Assembly (NCBI RefSeq): GCF_019468565.1
Contig: NZ_CP080521.1
Coordinates: forward strand, 7,812,001-7,876,000
DNA from: Pseudonocardia sp. DSM 110487
GTDB taxonomy: Bacteria; Actinomycetota; Actinomycetes; Mycobacteriales; Pseudonocardiaceae
Length of the DNA: 64,000 nt
Direction: 5' to 3'
The notes under the pieces were generated by a model. The model saw nothing but the letters and a program-made list of their open reading frames with translations. It was not told where the DNA came from and made no database searches. The translations under genes were made by a program, and so were the position numbers. Position 1 is the first letter of the stretch, and the number at the start of each line of letters is the position of its first letter. Shown piece by piece: positions 8,010-16,779 of the stretch.

Positions 8010-8986
8010 TGCGCGCGTACGACTTCACCACGCCCGCCTCGCTGGACGGGGCGCTGCGCGACGCCCACGACGGCAGCGCCTACCTCGCGGGTGGCACGAC
8101 GCTGGTGGACCTGATGAAGCTCGAGGTGATGACGCCGTCGCGGGTCGTCGACATCAACCGGCTCCCCCTGCGCGGCATCAGCGTCGACCGGGACGGACTG
8201 CACATCGGGGCGCTGGAGCGGATGAGCGACGTGGCCCGGAACGAGGAGGTCCGGTCGCGCTACCCGATGATCAGCCAGGCACTGGAGCTGAGTGCGTCGC
8301 CGCAGCTGCGCAACATGGCCAGCATGGGCGGCAATCTCCTGCAACGGACCCGGTGCAGCTACTTCCGGGACCTGTCGACCCCCTGCAACAAGCGCACACC
8401 CGGCAGCGGCTGCGCGGCGCTCGCCGGACACAACCGGATGCACGCCATCCTCGGCACCAGTGACGCGTGCGTCGCCGCCCACCCCAGCGACGTCGCGGTC
8501 CCGCTGGTGGCGCTGGACGCCCAGGTGCACCTCACCGGTCGGGACGGCCCGCGGACCGTTCCGATCGGCGAGTTCTACCAGCTGCCCGGCGAGACCCCGC
8601 ACGTCGAGAACCAGCTGCGCGTGGGCGAGCTGGTCACCGGGCTGACCGTGCCGCCCCTGCCGTGGGCGACCCGCTCGGCGTACCTCAAGATCCGGGACCG
8701 CCAGTCCTACGAGTTCGCCCTCACCTCGGCCGCGATCGCGCTCGACGTCGGGGACGGCATGATCCGCGATGCGCGGGTCGCCGCGGGTGGGGTCGGCAGT
8801 CGGCCATGGCGGCTCACCGCCGTCGAGCAGGCGCTGGTCGGACGGCCTGCGACGGCACAGACGTACGAGGCCGCGGTCACGCACGCCACGGACGGCGCTC
8901 GTCCCCTGACGCACAACGCGTTCAAACCCGCGCTGCTGCGCCGCACGCTGGTGCGCGCCCTCACCGGGCTCGGAGAGATCCGATGA
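8009..8986 (+). CDS. paoB: Aldehyde oxidoreductase FAD-binding subunit (PaoB/YagS-like)
   Basis: 325 residues of the molybdopterin-dehydrogenase FAD-binding family (AGGTTLVDLMK at about 27-37; ASMGGNLLQ at about 104-112). Cys116, Cys126, Cys135 and Cys154 (RTRCSYFRD, PCNKRTPGSGCAALAG, SDACVAAHPSD) reproduce the extra 4Fe-4S site that marks PaoB-type subunits and separates them from ordinary xanthine dehydrogenase M subunits. Start and stop overlap both neighbours, indicating one translationally coupled operon. Confidence 0.92.
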   Translation: MRAYDFTTPASLDGALRDAHDGSAYLAGGTTLVDLMKLEVMTPSRVVDINRLPLRGISVDRDGLHIGALERMSDVARNEEVRSRYPMISQALELSASPQLRNMASMGGNLLQRTRCSYFRDLSTPCNKRTPGSGCAALAGHNRMHAILGTSDACVAAHPSDVAVPLVALDAQVHLTGRDGPRTVPIGEFYQLPGETPHVENQLRVGELVTGLTVPPLPWATRSAYLKIRDRQSYEFALTSAAIALDVGDGMIRDARVAAGGVGSRPWRLTAVEQALVGRPATAQTYEAAVTHATDGARPLTHNAFKPALLRRTLVRALTGLGEIR

Positions 8987-11211
8987 CCACTCCCCTGGGT
9001 TCCGACGTCGCCCGCGTCGACGGCCGGCTCAAGGTGACCGGCGCCGCCCGCTACAGCGCCGACCATTCCGAGGATCACTGGGCCGGCCGGCTCGCGTACG
9101 CCCACGTCGTGCTGAGCACGGTGGCGCGGGGCAGCGTCCGTTCGATGAACGTCGACGCGGCGCGCGGTGCTCCCGGTGTGCTCGCCGTGTACACGCCCTT
9201 CGAGCCGCTGCGGATCTACTCGGCGTCCCGGGGCGAGACCTACGCGCCGTTGCAGGACCGGGACGTCCGCTTCCGGGGTCAGGTGATCGGGCTGGTCGTC
9301 GCCGAGACGATCGAGCAGGCGCGGGAGGCGGCCGCGCTCGTCTCCGCCGAGTACGACACCGTCCCGGCCCGGACCACCATCGCCGCCGGGATGCCGGGTG
9401 AGCCGGTCGGCGGGGACGCGGAGTTCCCCGCGGCGGCCGCGCCCCTGCTCGCTCCCGGCGTGGCCTCGATCGAAGACGCGCTCCGCGCGAGTGCGGTCAC
9501 GGTGGACACCACCGTGACCCAGCAGCCGCAGAGCCACGTCGCCATGGAACCGCACAGCACGACCGCGGTCTGGCAGAACGACCACCTGACCGTCTACAGC
9601 GGATGCCAGGGACCGGCGAACTACGCGAACACGCTCGCCGAACGCGTCGGGGTGAGCCGGGAGAACGTCCGGGTGATCAGCCCCTTCGTCGGCGGCGGCT
9701 TCGGCAGCCGGGTGCCGACCTGGGGTGACGGGCCGCTCGCTGCCGTGGCCGCGCGTGCGCTCGGTCGCCCGGTCAAGCTCACGCTGGCCCGCGAGCAGGC
9801 CATCGTCCTGACCGGGCACCGGCCCCTCATCGAGCAGCGGGTGCGGCTCGGAGCCTCCCGGGACGGGGTGCTCAACGCCGTCAGCCACGAGTGCCACTCC
9901 GAGATGCCCGTTGCCGGGGGCTGGAACGAAGCGCCCGCAGGCGAAACCACGACGGTGCTGTACCGCACCCCGAACCTCGCGATCGAGGAGCGGCTGGTGC
10001 CGATGGACACCCCGGCCACCTGGGCGATGCGGGCACCCAACGAGGCACCGGGGATGTTCGCGCTGGAAACGGCCATGGACGAGCTGGCCGTCGCGCTGGG
10101 GATGGACCCGGTCGAGCTCCGGCTGCGCAACGACGCGACCACCGTTCCCGGCACAGACCGCGGCTGGACCAGCAGGCGGCTCGCCGAGTGCTACCGCGTT
10201 GGTGCCGAACGCTTCGGCTGGGCCGACCGCAACCCCGTCCCCGGCTCCCGGATCGACGGCGAGTGGCTCGTCGGGCACGGGACGGCCACCGCGATCTACC
10301 CCGCCAACCGGTCCGACGTGCCCGTACGCATGACGCTGCGGGACGATGGCACCGCCGTCGTGTCGACCTCGACGCCGGACATCGGCACCGGCACGTACAC
10401 GATGGCCTCGATCGTCGCGTCCGACGCGCTCGGCATCCCGCTGGACCGGGTCGTCGCCGAGCTGGGCGACTCGGCGCTGCCTGCGGGAACGGCCGCCGTC
10501 GGATCGCGGGCCGCCGGCACCCTCGCCCCGATGATCCAGGATGCCGCCCGCACGCTGATCGGGGAGATCACCGCGCTCGCCGTCCGGACCGAGCGCTCCC
10601 CGTTCCACGGGCTCGATCCCGCATCGCTGACCTACCGGGAGGGCCGCGTCGAGGGCAACGGCCGGTCGGCCACCTTCGCCGAGATCATCGACATGGCCGA
10701 CCTCCCGCACATCGAGGTCACCACGGAGGGCGGTGCGGGCGGGCCCGGTGGCGGCGGGGCCCCGGAAGGCCCCGTGGCGCACGGCTTCGGCGCCCACTTC
10801 TGCGAGGTGCGGGTCAACCGGTTCACCGGCGAGCCGCGGGTCAGCCGCTTCACCACCGTCGTCGACGTCGGGCAGGTGATCAGCGCCCGGACGGCCCGCA
10901 GCCAGCTGGTCGGTGGCGTCGTCTTCGGCATCGGGGGCGCCCTGCTGGAGACCAACCCGTTCGAGGCGGACACCGGTCGCTTCGCCTGCGGGAACCTCGC
11001 CGACTACCTCGTGGCCGTCAACGCCGACATCCCCTCGATCGACGTCAGCTGGATCGACTACGCCGACACCGCCTTCAGCTCCGCGGGTGCCCGCGGACTG
11101 GGCGAGCTCGCCACCGTGGGAAGCTCCGCCGCGGTCGGCAACGCCGTCTTCAACGCCACCGGCATCCGGGTCCGGGACCTACCGATCACGCTCGACAAGC
11201 TCATCACCTGA
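8983..11211 (+). CDS. paoC: Aldehyde oxidoreductase molybdopterin-binding subunit (PaoC/YagR-like)
   Basis: 742 residues, the normal length for the large subunit. It has the N-terminal a/b hammerhead domain (VDGRLKVTGAARYSAD) and molybdopterin-binding segments (FVGGGFGSR; RAPNEAPGMFALETAMDELA). The catalytic glutamate lies in GARGLGE (Glu708). Oxidises aldehydes (probably aromatic) to acids with water-derived oxygen. It has no signal of its own and would travel with the Tat-tagged small subunit. Its 3' end overlaps the convergent XRE gene by 33 bp. Confidence 0.92.
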   Translation: MTTPLGSDVARVDGRLKVTGAARYSADHSEDHWAGRLAYAHVVLSTVARGSVRSMNVDAARGAPGVLAVYTPFEPLRIYSASRGETYAPLQDRDVRFRGQVIGLVVAETIEQAREAAALVSAEYDTVPARTTIAAGMPGEPVGGDAEFPAAAAPLLAPGVASIEDALRASAVTVDTTVTQQPQSHVAMEPHSTTAVWQNDHLTVYSGCQGPANYANTLAERVGVSRENVRVISPFVGGGFGSRVPTWGDGPLAAVAARALGRPVKLTLAREQAIVLTGHRPLIEQRVRLGASRDGVLNAVSHECHSEMPVAGGWNEAPAGETTTVLYRTPNLAIEERLVPMDTPATWAMRAPNEAPGMFALETAMDELAVALGMDPVELRLRNDATTVPGTDRGWTSRRLAECYRVGAERFGWADRNPVPGSRIDGEWLVGHGTATAIYPANRSDVPVRMTLRDDGTAVVSTSTPDIGTGTYTMASIVASDALGIPLDRVVAELGDSALPAGTAAVGSRAAGTLAPMIQDAARTLIGEITALAVRTERSPFHGLDPASLTYREGRVEGNGRSATFAEIIDMADLPHIEVTTEGGAGGPGGGGAPEGPVAHGFGAHFCEVRVNRFTGEPRVSRFTTVVDVGQVISARTARSQLVGGVVFGIGGALLETNPFEADTGRFACGNLADYLVAVNADIPSIDVSWIDYADTAFSSAGARGLGELATVGSSAAVGNAVFNATGIRVRDLPITLDKLIT

Positions 11212-12054
11212 GGCCGGGAGCAACCTCTGGATGCCCACGACGGCCAGCAGCTCGAGCTTCGCGACGGAGTCGGTGCCGACCGCCGGGGTGAACCACAGCA
11301 GCCGCTGCTTGCCGTCCTCGCTGAACAGGCTCAGGCAGTTCACCTCGAGCAGCCCGAGCTCGGGATGCACGATGCGCTTGCGGTCGTTGCGGCGGAACCC
11401 GACGTCGTGGCGTGCCCAGAGCTGCGCGAACTCGGGGCTGCGCGCGGTCAGATCAGCGATCAGCGCGGCCACCTCGGGGTCGTCGCCGCCGCGGCGGGCC
11501 ATGGCCGCGCGGAGGTCGGCCACGAACGAGCGAGCATGCCTGTCGTGGTCGTCCGCGGGGTAGATCGTCCGCGACGCCGGGTCGGTGAACCATCGGTACA
11601 GGAAGCTCGCGCTCCACCCGGTCGTGGTCGGCGGCGAGCCGAGCAAGGCGACCGCCAGCCGGTTCTGCACCAGCGGGACGCGCAGGTCGGTGACCACCTG
11701 CGCCGGGGTGCCGTCCATCCGGTGCAACAGGTCGAGCATGCTGGGATGGACGTGGTCGGCCGGGCCGCCGTCCGCGGGAAATGGGCGTCCGGCGAGGGAG
11801 AAGAGGTGGTCGCGCTCGTCGCGGCTCAACCGCAGGGCCCGGGCCAGCGCGGCCAGCATCTGCTCCGACGGCTGGGCCCCGGCTCCGCGTTCCAGCTCGA
11901 TGTAGTAATCGACCGACGCACCGGCCAACTGGGCCACCTCGTCCCGACGCAAACCGGACACCCGACGCCGTGGGCCGGCCGGCAGGCCGACGTCCCCAGG
12001 CCGGACCCGGTCCCGGCGCGACTTGAGGAAGGCACCCAGCTCGACGAGGTCCAC
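11179..12054 (-). CDS. XRE family regulator with MmyB-like ligand-binding domain
   Basis: 291 residues. Helix-turn-helix at about 10-75 (SGLRRDEVAQLAGASVDYYIELERG) and a C-terminal MLTR ligand-binding domain (HDVGFRRNDRKRIVHPELGLLEVNC). These regulators usually sit beside, and control, an oxidoreductase gene. Here the upstream neighbour is only the tail of a dehydrogenase gene. The C-terminus runs past the family's usual end into the convergent paoC gene, perhaps because the original stop was lost. Paralogues lie at 24120 and 39372. Confidence 0.88.
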   Translation of the reverse strand: MDLVELGAFLKSRRDRVRPGDVGLPAGPRRRVSGLRRDEVAQLAGASVDYYIELERGAGAQPSEQMLAALARALRLSRDERDHLFSLAGRPFPADGGPADHVHPSMLDLLHRMDGTPAQVVTDLRVPLVQNRLAVALLGSPPTTTGWSASFLYRWFTDPASRTIYPADDHDRHARSFVADLRAAMARRGGDDPEVAALIADLTARSPEFAQLWARHDVGFRRNDRKRIVHPELGLLEVNCLSLFSEDGKQRLLWFTPAVGTDSVAKLELLAVVGIQRLLPASGDELVERDR

Positions 12055-12088
12055 CTCGCCACTGTGCCGGGTGCCTGGCTCCGCAGCC

Positions 12089-12346
12089 AGGGGCGCCCTC
12101 TACAACGAGTGGTCGCCCCTCGGCGTGCGGGTCAACGCGATCGCGCCCGGCTACATGAACACCGACTTCACCACGGCGCACCGCCAGGACCCCGCCCGGT
12201 ACGAGACGATGCTCGCGCGGATGCCGATCGGACGCTGGGGCACGCCCGACGACCTCGCCGGCGCCGTCGTCTACCTCGCCTCCGAGGCCTCCGCCTACGT
12301 CACGGGCACGGTCCTGTGCGTCGACGGAGGGTGGTCGGCGCGCTGA
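12089..12346 (+). pseudogene. C-terminal remnant of a short-chain dehydrogenase (2-deoxy-D-gluconate 3-dehydrogenase-like)
   Basis: The last 85 residues of an SDR are recognisable (LGVRVNAIAPGYMNTDFTT near the start; MPIGRWGTPDDLAGAVVYLA; GTVLCVDGGW at the end). The Rossmann GxxxGxG and the catalytic Tyr-x3-Lys are missing. The break lies about 35 bp upstream of the XRE start codon, so an exchange that brought in the XRE gene probably removed the 5' part. The tail resembles KduD-type SDRs of uronate breakdown, and the GntR gene that follows could be its former regulator. Confidence 0.8.
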
Positions 12347-12350
12347 CCCG

Positions 12351-13013
12351 TCATCGGAGGTCGGTCAACGCCTCCACGATCGTCGACTCGACGAGTTCCA
12401 GATGATGCACGGTCTCCCGCTCGGCAAGGCTCGCGTCCTGGGCGACGAACGCCTCGAGCAGCGTGTCGTGGTCGTGTGCGGACAGCACGTCGGCGTTCAG
12501 CGATGCCACGCTCAGCCGGACGTAGCGCTCGGCGACCGTGGCGAGCTGGTCGAGGACCCGGCGTCCGATCCCGTGGACCGCGGGCTCGATCAGCTTCCGG
12601 TGGAAGGCCTGGTGGCTCCCGAGCCAGGCGTCAACGTCCGATCCCGATTCGGCGGCGAGGTGGCGGCGGGCCGCCTGGGCCGCGGCGACCTGCTCGTCGG
12701 TGCGGATCGTGACCGCTCGGGCCATCAGTGGCGGTTCGAGTAGCCGCCGCATGGCATAGACCTCGCGCAGCTCCGCCAGCGAGACATCCGCCGCCGTCGT
12801 GCCGCGTCTCGGCACGGTCACGACCAGGCCCTCGGCCTCGAGCGCGCGCAACGCCTCCCGCACCGGGATGTGGGAGACACCGAACCTGGCCTGGATGTCC
12901 CTGGGAAGGATCTTCTCGCCCGGCTTGATCTCGCCCGTGAGGATGAGCGATCGGACCAGACGCACGAGATCCCTGCCCAGGCCCGCCGAGACAGCGTGCG
13001 GCTCAGCCGTCAC
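12351..13013 (-). CDS. GntR family regulator, FCD subgroup
   Basis: 220 residues: winged helix (RDIQARFGVSHIPVREALRALEAEGLV, about 38-64) and an FCD domain. GTG start with a strong AAGGAGG six bases upstream. Convergent with the SDR remnant, four bases apart; probably the old regulator of a sugar-acid operon that is now broken. Confidence 0.88.
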   Translation of the reverse strand: MTAEPHAVSAGLGRDLVRLVRSLILTGEIKPGEKILPRDIQARFGVSHIPVREALRALEAEGLVVTVPRRGTTAADVSLAELREVYAMRRLLEPPLMARAVTIRTDEQVAAAQAARRHLAAESGSDVDAWLGSHQAFHRKLIEPAVHGIGRRVLDQLATVAERYVRLSVASLNADVLSAHDHDTLLEAFVAQDASLAERETVHHLELVESTIVEALTDLR

Positions 13014-13071
13014 GGCGGACCTCCTTCACGTCGGGCAGGCGGGGTGGCTCGCTAGAAACTATAGGTGTGTC

Positions 13072-14016
13072 TCAGGCGGGCCGGAGCTGCTCCTCATGGA
13101 TGTCCAGCCAGGCACGGAACGTCTGGAGCCGGGGGTTGAGGGAGCGCACGAAATCGAGATCGCGGGCTCCGACGAAGTCCTTCTCCGCCTCGTAGTAGTA
13201 CTGGAACATGTTCCCGAACTCGGCGGCGCCCGGAATGGGCAGCGCCCGGAACTGGTCGTGGGTCAGTGGCCGGTAGTCGACCGGTTCACCGAAGGCGTCA
13301 GCGAACGCGTCGGCGAACTGCTCACCGGTCAGGTGCTCCCCTGCGATGCTCACCGTGGCGCCGATGTACTCCTCGCCCCGCGCGAAGATCCCCAGCGCGG
13401 TCCGTCCCACGTCCTCGGCCGCAATCCCGGCCAGCCTGCGCTCGCCCATCGGCAGGGTAAACACCAGCCTGCCGTCCTCGCCCCGGGTCACCCCGAGGCC
13501 CACCGCGAAGTTCTCCCAGTTGAAGCTGGTCTGCAGGAACGTGGTGGGGACGCCCCGCTGCTCGAACAGCGCGTTCGCCTCCGCCTTGGCGTCGAAGTGC
13601 GGCACGGTGTAACCGTCGAGGGCCGGATACCGGTCGGAACCGACCGGGAGCTGGTCACGCGTGTCCTCGAGCGTGGACCAGATCACGTGCTGCACACCCG
13701 CGGCCTCGAGGGCGGCCGCCGCCGCTGCCGCTTGGGCGATCTCGATCCTCGCCGAGCCGTGCTCCCAGAAGTTCGTCACCACGAACGCGCCGTACGCACC
13801 GTCGAAGGCCTTGTGCAGCGACGCCTCGTCCTCGAGGTCGGCTTCCACGACCTCGGCGCCTGCCTCGGCCAGCCTGCGCGCCCGCTCCGAACCCGCGCCG
13901 CGGGTGATCGCGCGCACGGAGAACGGGCCCTCCGGATCGGCCAGGATCGCGCGCGCCAGACCGCCGCCCTGAGCGCCGGTCGCACCGATCACGGCGATGA
14001 TCTTCTTGTCGGTCAT
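13072..14016 (-). CDS. NmrA-like NAD(P)-binding protein
   Basis: About 314 residues, atypical short-chain dehydrogenase: GATGAQGGGLARAIL near the N-terminus is the NmrA nucleotide-binding loop, and no catalytic Tyr-x3-Lys is evident. Such proteins act as redox sensors or as isoflavone-reductase-like enzymes. Start set at the second Met (14016), because GGGAGATGTG directly before it serves as ribosome site. Divergent from a MarR gene, with a matching pair of operators between them. Confidence 0.85.
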   Translation of the reverse strand: MTDKKIIAVIGATGAQGGGLARAILADPEGPFSVRAITRGAGSERARRLAEAGAEVVEADLEDEASLHKAFDGAYGAFVVTNFWEHGSARIEIAQAAAAAAALEAAGVQHVIWSTLEDTRDQLPVGSDRYPALDGYTVPHFDAKAEANALFEQRGVPTTFLQTSFNWENFAVGLGVTRGEDGRLVFTLPMGERRLAGIAAEDVGRTALGIFARGEEYIGATVSIAGEHLTGEQFADAFADAFGEPVDYRPLTHDQFRALPIPGAAEFGNMFQYYYEAEKDFVGARDLDFVRSLNPRLQTFRAWLDIHEEQLRPA

Positions 14017-14047
14017 CACATCTCCCATGGCTTCGTTCGAGCAGTTA

Positions 14048-14061
14048 CCTGTCCGGAACAG
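14048..14061. promoter_or_regulatory. MarR operator, site 1 (nmrA side)
   Basis: CCTGTCCGGAACAG, a near-palindrome, is the exact reverse complement of site 2 at 14151-14164. It lies 31 bp upstream of the nmrA-like start. Confidence 0.6.
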
Positions 14062-14150
14062 CTAACTTGCGTAATATCATTCCGCCGCGGCTGAACTGTG
14101 GCGCACGGCACGCAGATCTTCCGACTGCAGGCCCGCGCCACGCGAGATCA

Positions 14151-14164
14151 CTGTTCCGGACAGG
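14151..14164. promoter_or_regulatory. MarR operator, site 2 (marR side)
   Basis: CTGTTCCGGACAGG lies 18 bp upstream of the marR start and is an exact inverted copy of site 1. Centre-to-centre distance is 103 bp, about ten helical turns. Confidence 0.6.
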
Positions 14165-14182
14165 CAGCGCTACCATCGATGC

Positions 14183-14674
14183 ATGGAGTCGGTTGGGGCC
14201 AGTCGGGGTCGGACGCCGTCGCCGACTGCTGCGGCGAGCGGGCCGATCAGCCATGCCATCGCCCGCGTCGCGTTGTTGCACAGACAGCGCGCCCGGCAAC
14301 TGCTGCGACAGATCGGCCTGTACCCGGGGCAGGAACTGCTGATGATGCACCTGTGGGATACGGGCGCCCTACGCCAGGCCGACCTCGCGACCGTGTTCGA
14401 CACCGACTCAGCCTCGATGACCCGCTCCGTGCAACGGCTGGAGCGCGCCGGGTTCGTCCGGCGTCGGCCGGACCCGACCGATCGTCGAGCGACCCTGGTG
14501 GAGCCGACCACGGCCAGCAACGGCCTCCGCGAACGCGTGGAGCGGGTGTGGGCCGAGCTGGAGGCCTCGACGGTGGCGAACTTGACCTCCGAGCAGCGCG
14601 ACCACCTGCTGGCCGGCCTCCATCGGGTGGAGACGAACCTGGCGGGACCCGCCGAACAGCCACCCCACGGTTGA
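14183..14674 (+). CDS. MarR family regulator
   Basis: 163 residues with the MarR winged helix (LRQADLATVFDTDSASMTRSVQRLERAGFV; wing RRRPDPTDRRATLVEPT, about 94-110). Divergent from the nmrA-like gene with twin operators between them. It may also read into the downstream hydrolase/lactonase pair, although an AT-rich promoter-like stretch at 14680-14700 separates them. Confidence 0.9.
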   Translation: MESVGASRGRTPSPTAAASGPISHAIARVALLHRQRARQLLRQIGLYPGQELLMMHLWDTGALRQADLATVFDTDSASMTRSVQRLERAGFVRRRPDPTDRRATLVEPTTASNGLRERVERVWAELEASTVANLTSEQRDHLLAGLHRVETNLAGPAEQPPHG

Positions 14675-14731
14675 CCGTGTAGAAATTATAGTCTAGAAAG
14701 ACTCATCCGCGGTCCGCATTGAGGAGCTCCG

Positions 14732-15610
14732 ATGGCGATGCTGCATCCGGACGTCGAGCACCACACCGCGACCGTGAACGGTGTCCGCCTGCACTACGTG
14801 ACCGCGGGCGAAGGCCCGCCCGTGTACCTCCTGCACGGATTCCCGGAGACCTGGTTCGCCTGGCGCAAGCAGATCCCGGCCCTCGCCGAGCGCTTCACGG
14901 TCGTGGCGCCGGACCTGCGCGGCTACGGCGCCTCCGGCAAGCCCGCAGCCGGCTATGACAAGCGCACGATGGCGGGCGACGTCATCGGCCTCATGGATCA
15001 CCTCCGCCACTGGCGCATCGCCCTCGTCGGCCACGACCGGGGCGCGCGGGTCAGCACCCGCTTCGCGAAGGACCACCCGGACCGGCTCGACCGGCTGGCG
15101 ATCCTGGACAACATCCCCACTCGGGTGGTCGCGGAGACCTATGATGTCGCGAAGGCGCGAGCCGGATACTGGTTCTTCACCTTCCTCGGGGTGCCCGACC
15201 TCCCCGAGACCCTGATCGCCGGGAACGAAGAGGCCTTCCTCACCCACTTCTTCCGCAGCTGGTCGTACAACCCCGAGCTCCTCTCCTCCGAGGAGATCGC
15301 GGTCTATGTCAAGGCCTACCAGCAACCGGGCGCGATTCGCGGCGCCTGCTCCGACTACCGAGCCGCCGCCGAGGACGTGGCACAGGACACCGAGGACTCC
15401 GACAAACTGATCGACTGCCCGGTGCTCACTCTGTGGGGGGCCGATTCCGACGTGATCGGGAAGGCTTACGACGTCGCGGAGATCTGGCGCGGAATGGCGA
15501 GCGACCTGCGTGCCGTCCCCATCTCCGAATGCGGGCACCTGTGCCAGGAGGAGCAGCCGGAGATCGTGAATCGGGAGCTGCTGGCCTTCCTCGACGGCTG
15601 GACCGGATAG
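14732..15610 (+). CDS. Alpha/beta hydrolase, haloacetate dehalogenase-like
   Basis: 292 residues. Oxyanion segment HGFPETW (35-41), nucleophile elbow GHDRGAR (100-106) with Asp102 as nucleophile, and His269 (ECGHLCQEEQPE) as base. An Asp nucleophile followed by Arg103 and Arg106 is the carboxylate-binding signature of fluoroacetate/haloacetate dehalogenases, and also occurs in some epoxide hydrolases. Ribosome site GAGGAG before ATG 14732. Followed 33 bp later by a metallo-beta-lactamase-fold gene, probably the same operon. Confidence 0.82.
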   Translation: MAMLHPDVEHHTATVNGVRLHYVTAGEGPPVYLLHGFPETWFAWRKQIPALAERFTVVAPDLRGYGASGKPAAGYDKRTMAGDVIGLMDHLRHWRIALVGHDRGARVSTRFAKDHPDRLDRLAILDNIPTRVVAETYDVAKARAGYWFFTFLGVPDLPETLIAGNEEAFLTHFFRSWSYNPELLSSEEIAVYVKAYQQPGAIRGACSDYRAAAEDVAQDTEDSDKLIDCPVLTLWGADSDVIGKAYDVAEIWRGMASDLRAVPISECGHLCQEEQPEIVNRELLAFLDGWTG

Positions 15611-15643
15611 CGCAGCACTCGTACATCCACGAAGAGGTAACCC

Positions 15644-16459
15644 ATGGCTGGAACGAAGTTGTCCCTGCTCGACCTCGGCCGCATGGACGTCGACGACGGA
15701 TTCTTCATCCGCGGCTGCAACGCGGCCGTCGTCTCCGACCCGCACCCGCAGTACGACCGGCGCCACATCGCCGTGGTCGCCTCGGTCATCGAACACCCGA
15801 CGGCGGGCCCCATCCTGTTCGACACCGGCTGCGCCCGGCACGCCGAGGACGAGTGGCCTGCGCCGGCCTGGGAGGCCTTCCCGCTCAACGTCTACGAGGA
15901 AGAGCACCACCTGGACAAGGCACTCGAAGCGGCCGGCTACGGCATCGACGAGATCCGCGCCGTCGTCATGGGCCACCTCCACCTCGATCACGCGGGCGGG
16001 CTCGAGCACTTCCGGGGCACGAACGTCCCGATCTACGCCCACGAACTGGAGATCAAGGAGCACTACTACGCGGTCGCCACGAAGGAGGACATCGGCGCCT
16101 ACCTGCCGAGCGACCTGAACTGGCAGCTCAACTGGCAGCCGATCCACCGCGACGAGACCGAGCTGTTCGACGGCATCACAGTGCGCCACATGCCCGGGCA
16201 CACACCGGGCCTGCTCACCATGCAGGTCGAAACGCAGAACTCGGGTCATTTCATGCTGACCTCGGACCTCTACCACGTGCGGGACCTGTTCGAGCAGGAC
16301 GGCCTCACCCAGGGCTGGCTCGGCCGCGATTCCCACAACTGGCACCGCTCGCACCGTTGGATGCGCCAACTCCAGCACCGCTACTCCGCCACCATGGTGT
16401 ACGGGCACGACGCCACCGTGATCGAGGAACTCAAGACGCAGGCGAAGCAGTTCGCCTGA
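15644..16459 (+). CDS. Metallo-beta-lactamase-fold hydrolase, N-acyl homoserine lactonase-like
   Basis: 271 residues. The zinc motif HLHLDH is at 111-116 (His111, His113, Asp115, His116), a later His lies in MPGHTPG, and an Asp in LTSDLYHV completes the site. The layout follows the AttM/AiiA lactonase branch. Substrate could be a lactone formed in the pathway of the preceding hydrolase rather than a quorum signal. AAGAGGTAACCC precedes the ATG. Confidence 0.82.
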   Translation: MAGTKLSLLDLGRMDVDDGFFIRGCNAAVVSDPHPQYDRRHIAVVASVIEHPTAGPILFDTGCARHAEDEWPAPAWEAFPLNVYEEEHHLDKALEAAGYGIDEIRAVVMGHLHLDHAGGLEHFRGTNVPIYAHELEIKEHYYAVATKEDIGAYLPSDLNWQLNWQPIHRDETELFDGITVRHMPGHTPGLLTMQVETQNSGHFMLTSDLYHVRDLFEQDGLTQGWLGRDSHNWHRSHRWMRQLQHRYSATMVYGHDATVIEELKTQAKQFA

Positions 16460-16514
16460 TCCGCCGGCCACCGCCGTGACGGCTCGTCACCCCCGGGGCC
16501 GTCGCGGCGGATCC

Positions 16515-16679
16515 GTTCTGGTCCGGACGAAGCTCGACCACATCCTCGCGCGCCTGCCCGATGGCCTGCGAACACCGGTCGGGCACCGCGGTGCGAGGTT
16601 CTCGGGCGGCGAATGGCAGCGCATCGCGATCGCCCGTGCCCTGACCGCCACACAGCTCCAGAGGCTTGCGGCGTGTTGA
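16515..16679 (+). pseudogene. Fragment of an ABC transporter ATPase domain
   Basis: About 45 residues match the segment before and including the ABC signature (LARLPDGLRTPVGHRGARFSGGEWQRIAIARAL), then the frame ends. Walker A, Walker B and the membrane part are missing. It fills the gap between the lactonase gene and the fusion gene and marks a deletion scar. Confidence 0.65.
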
Positions 16680-16779
16680 GCCTCGTGGGCCGCGTGCAAC
16701 ATTTCCCGAGTCCACGCGACGGTCGCTCCGCGCACCAAGGTCACGTGGCACCCCAGCGAGCCGGCGGGCCAGGCGGCCG

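Noticed and set aside
8707..10797. A 696-residue frame antisense to the aldehyde oxidoreductase genes
   Set aside because: Arg/Gly/Pro/Val-rich with no recognisable motif; it mirrors the third-position GC bias of the real genes on the plus strand.
15644..16459. Quorum-quenching system
   Set aside because: The lactonase fold alone does not show the substrate; the paired dehalogenase-like hydrolase suggests a catabolic lactone.
14693..16471. 592-residue frame antisense to the hydrolase and lactonase genes
   Set aside because: Composition typical of an antisense shadow (runs of V, D, G, R); both plus-strand genes have complete active sites.
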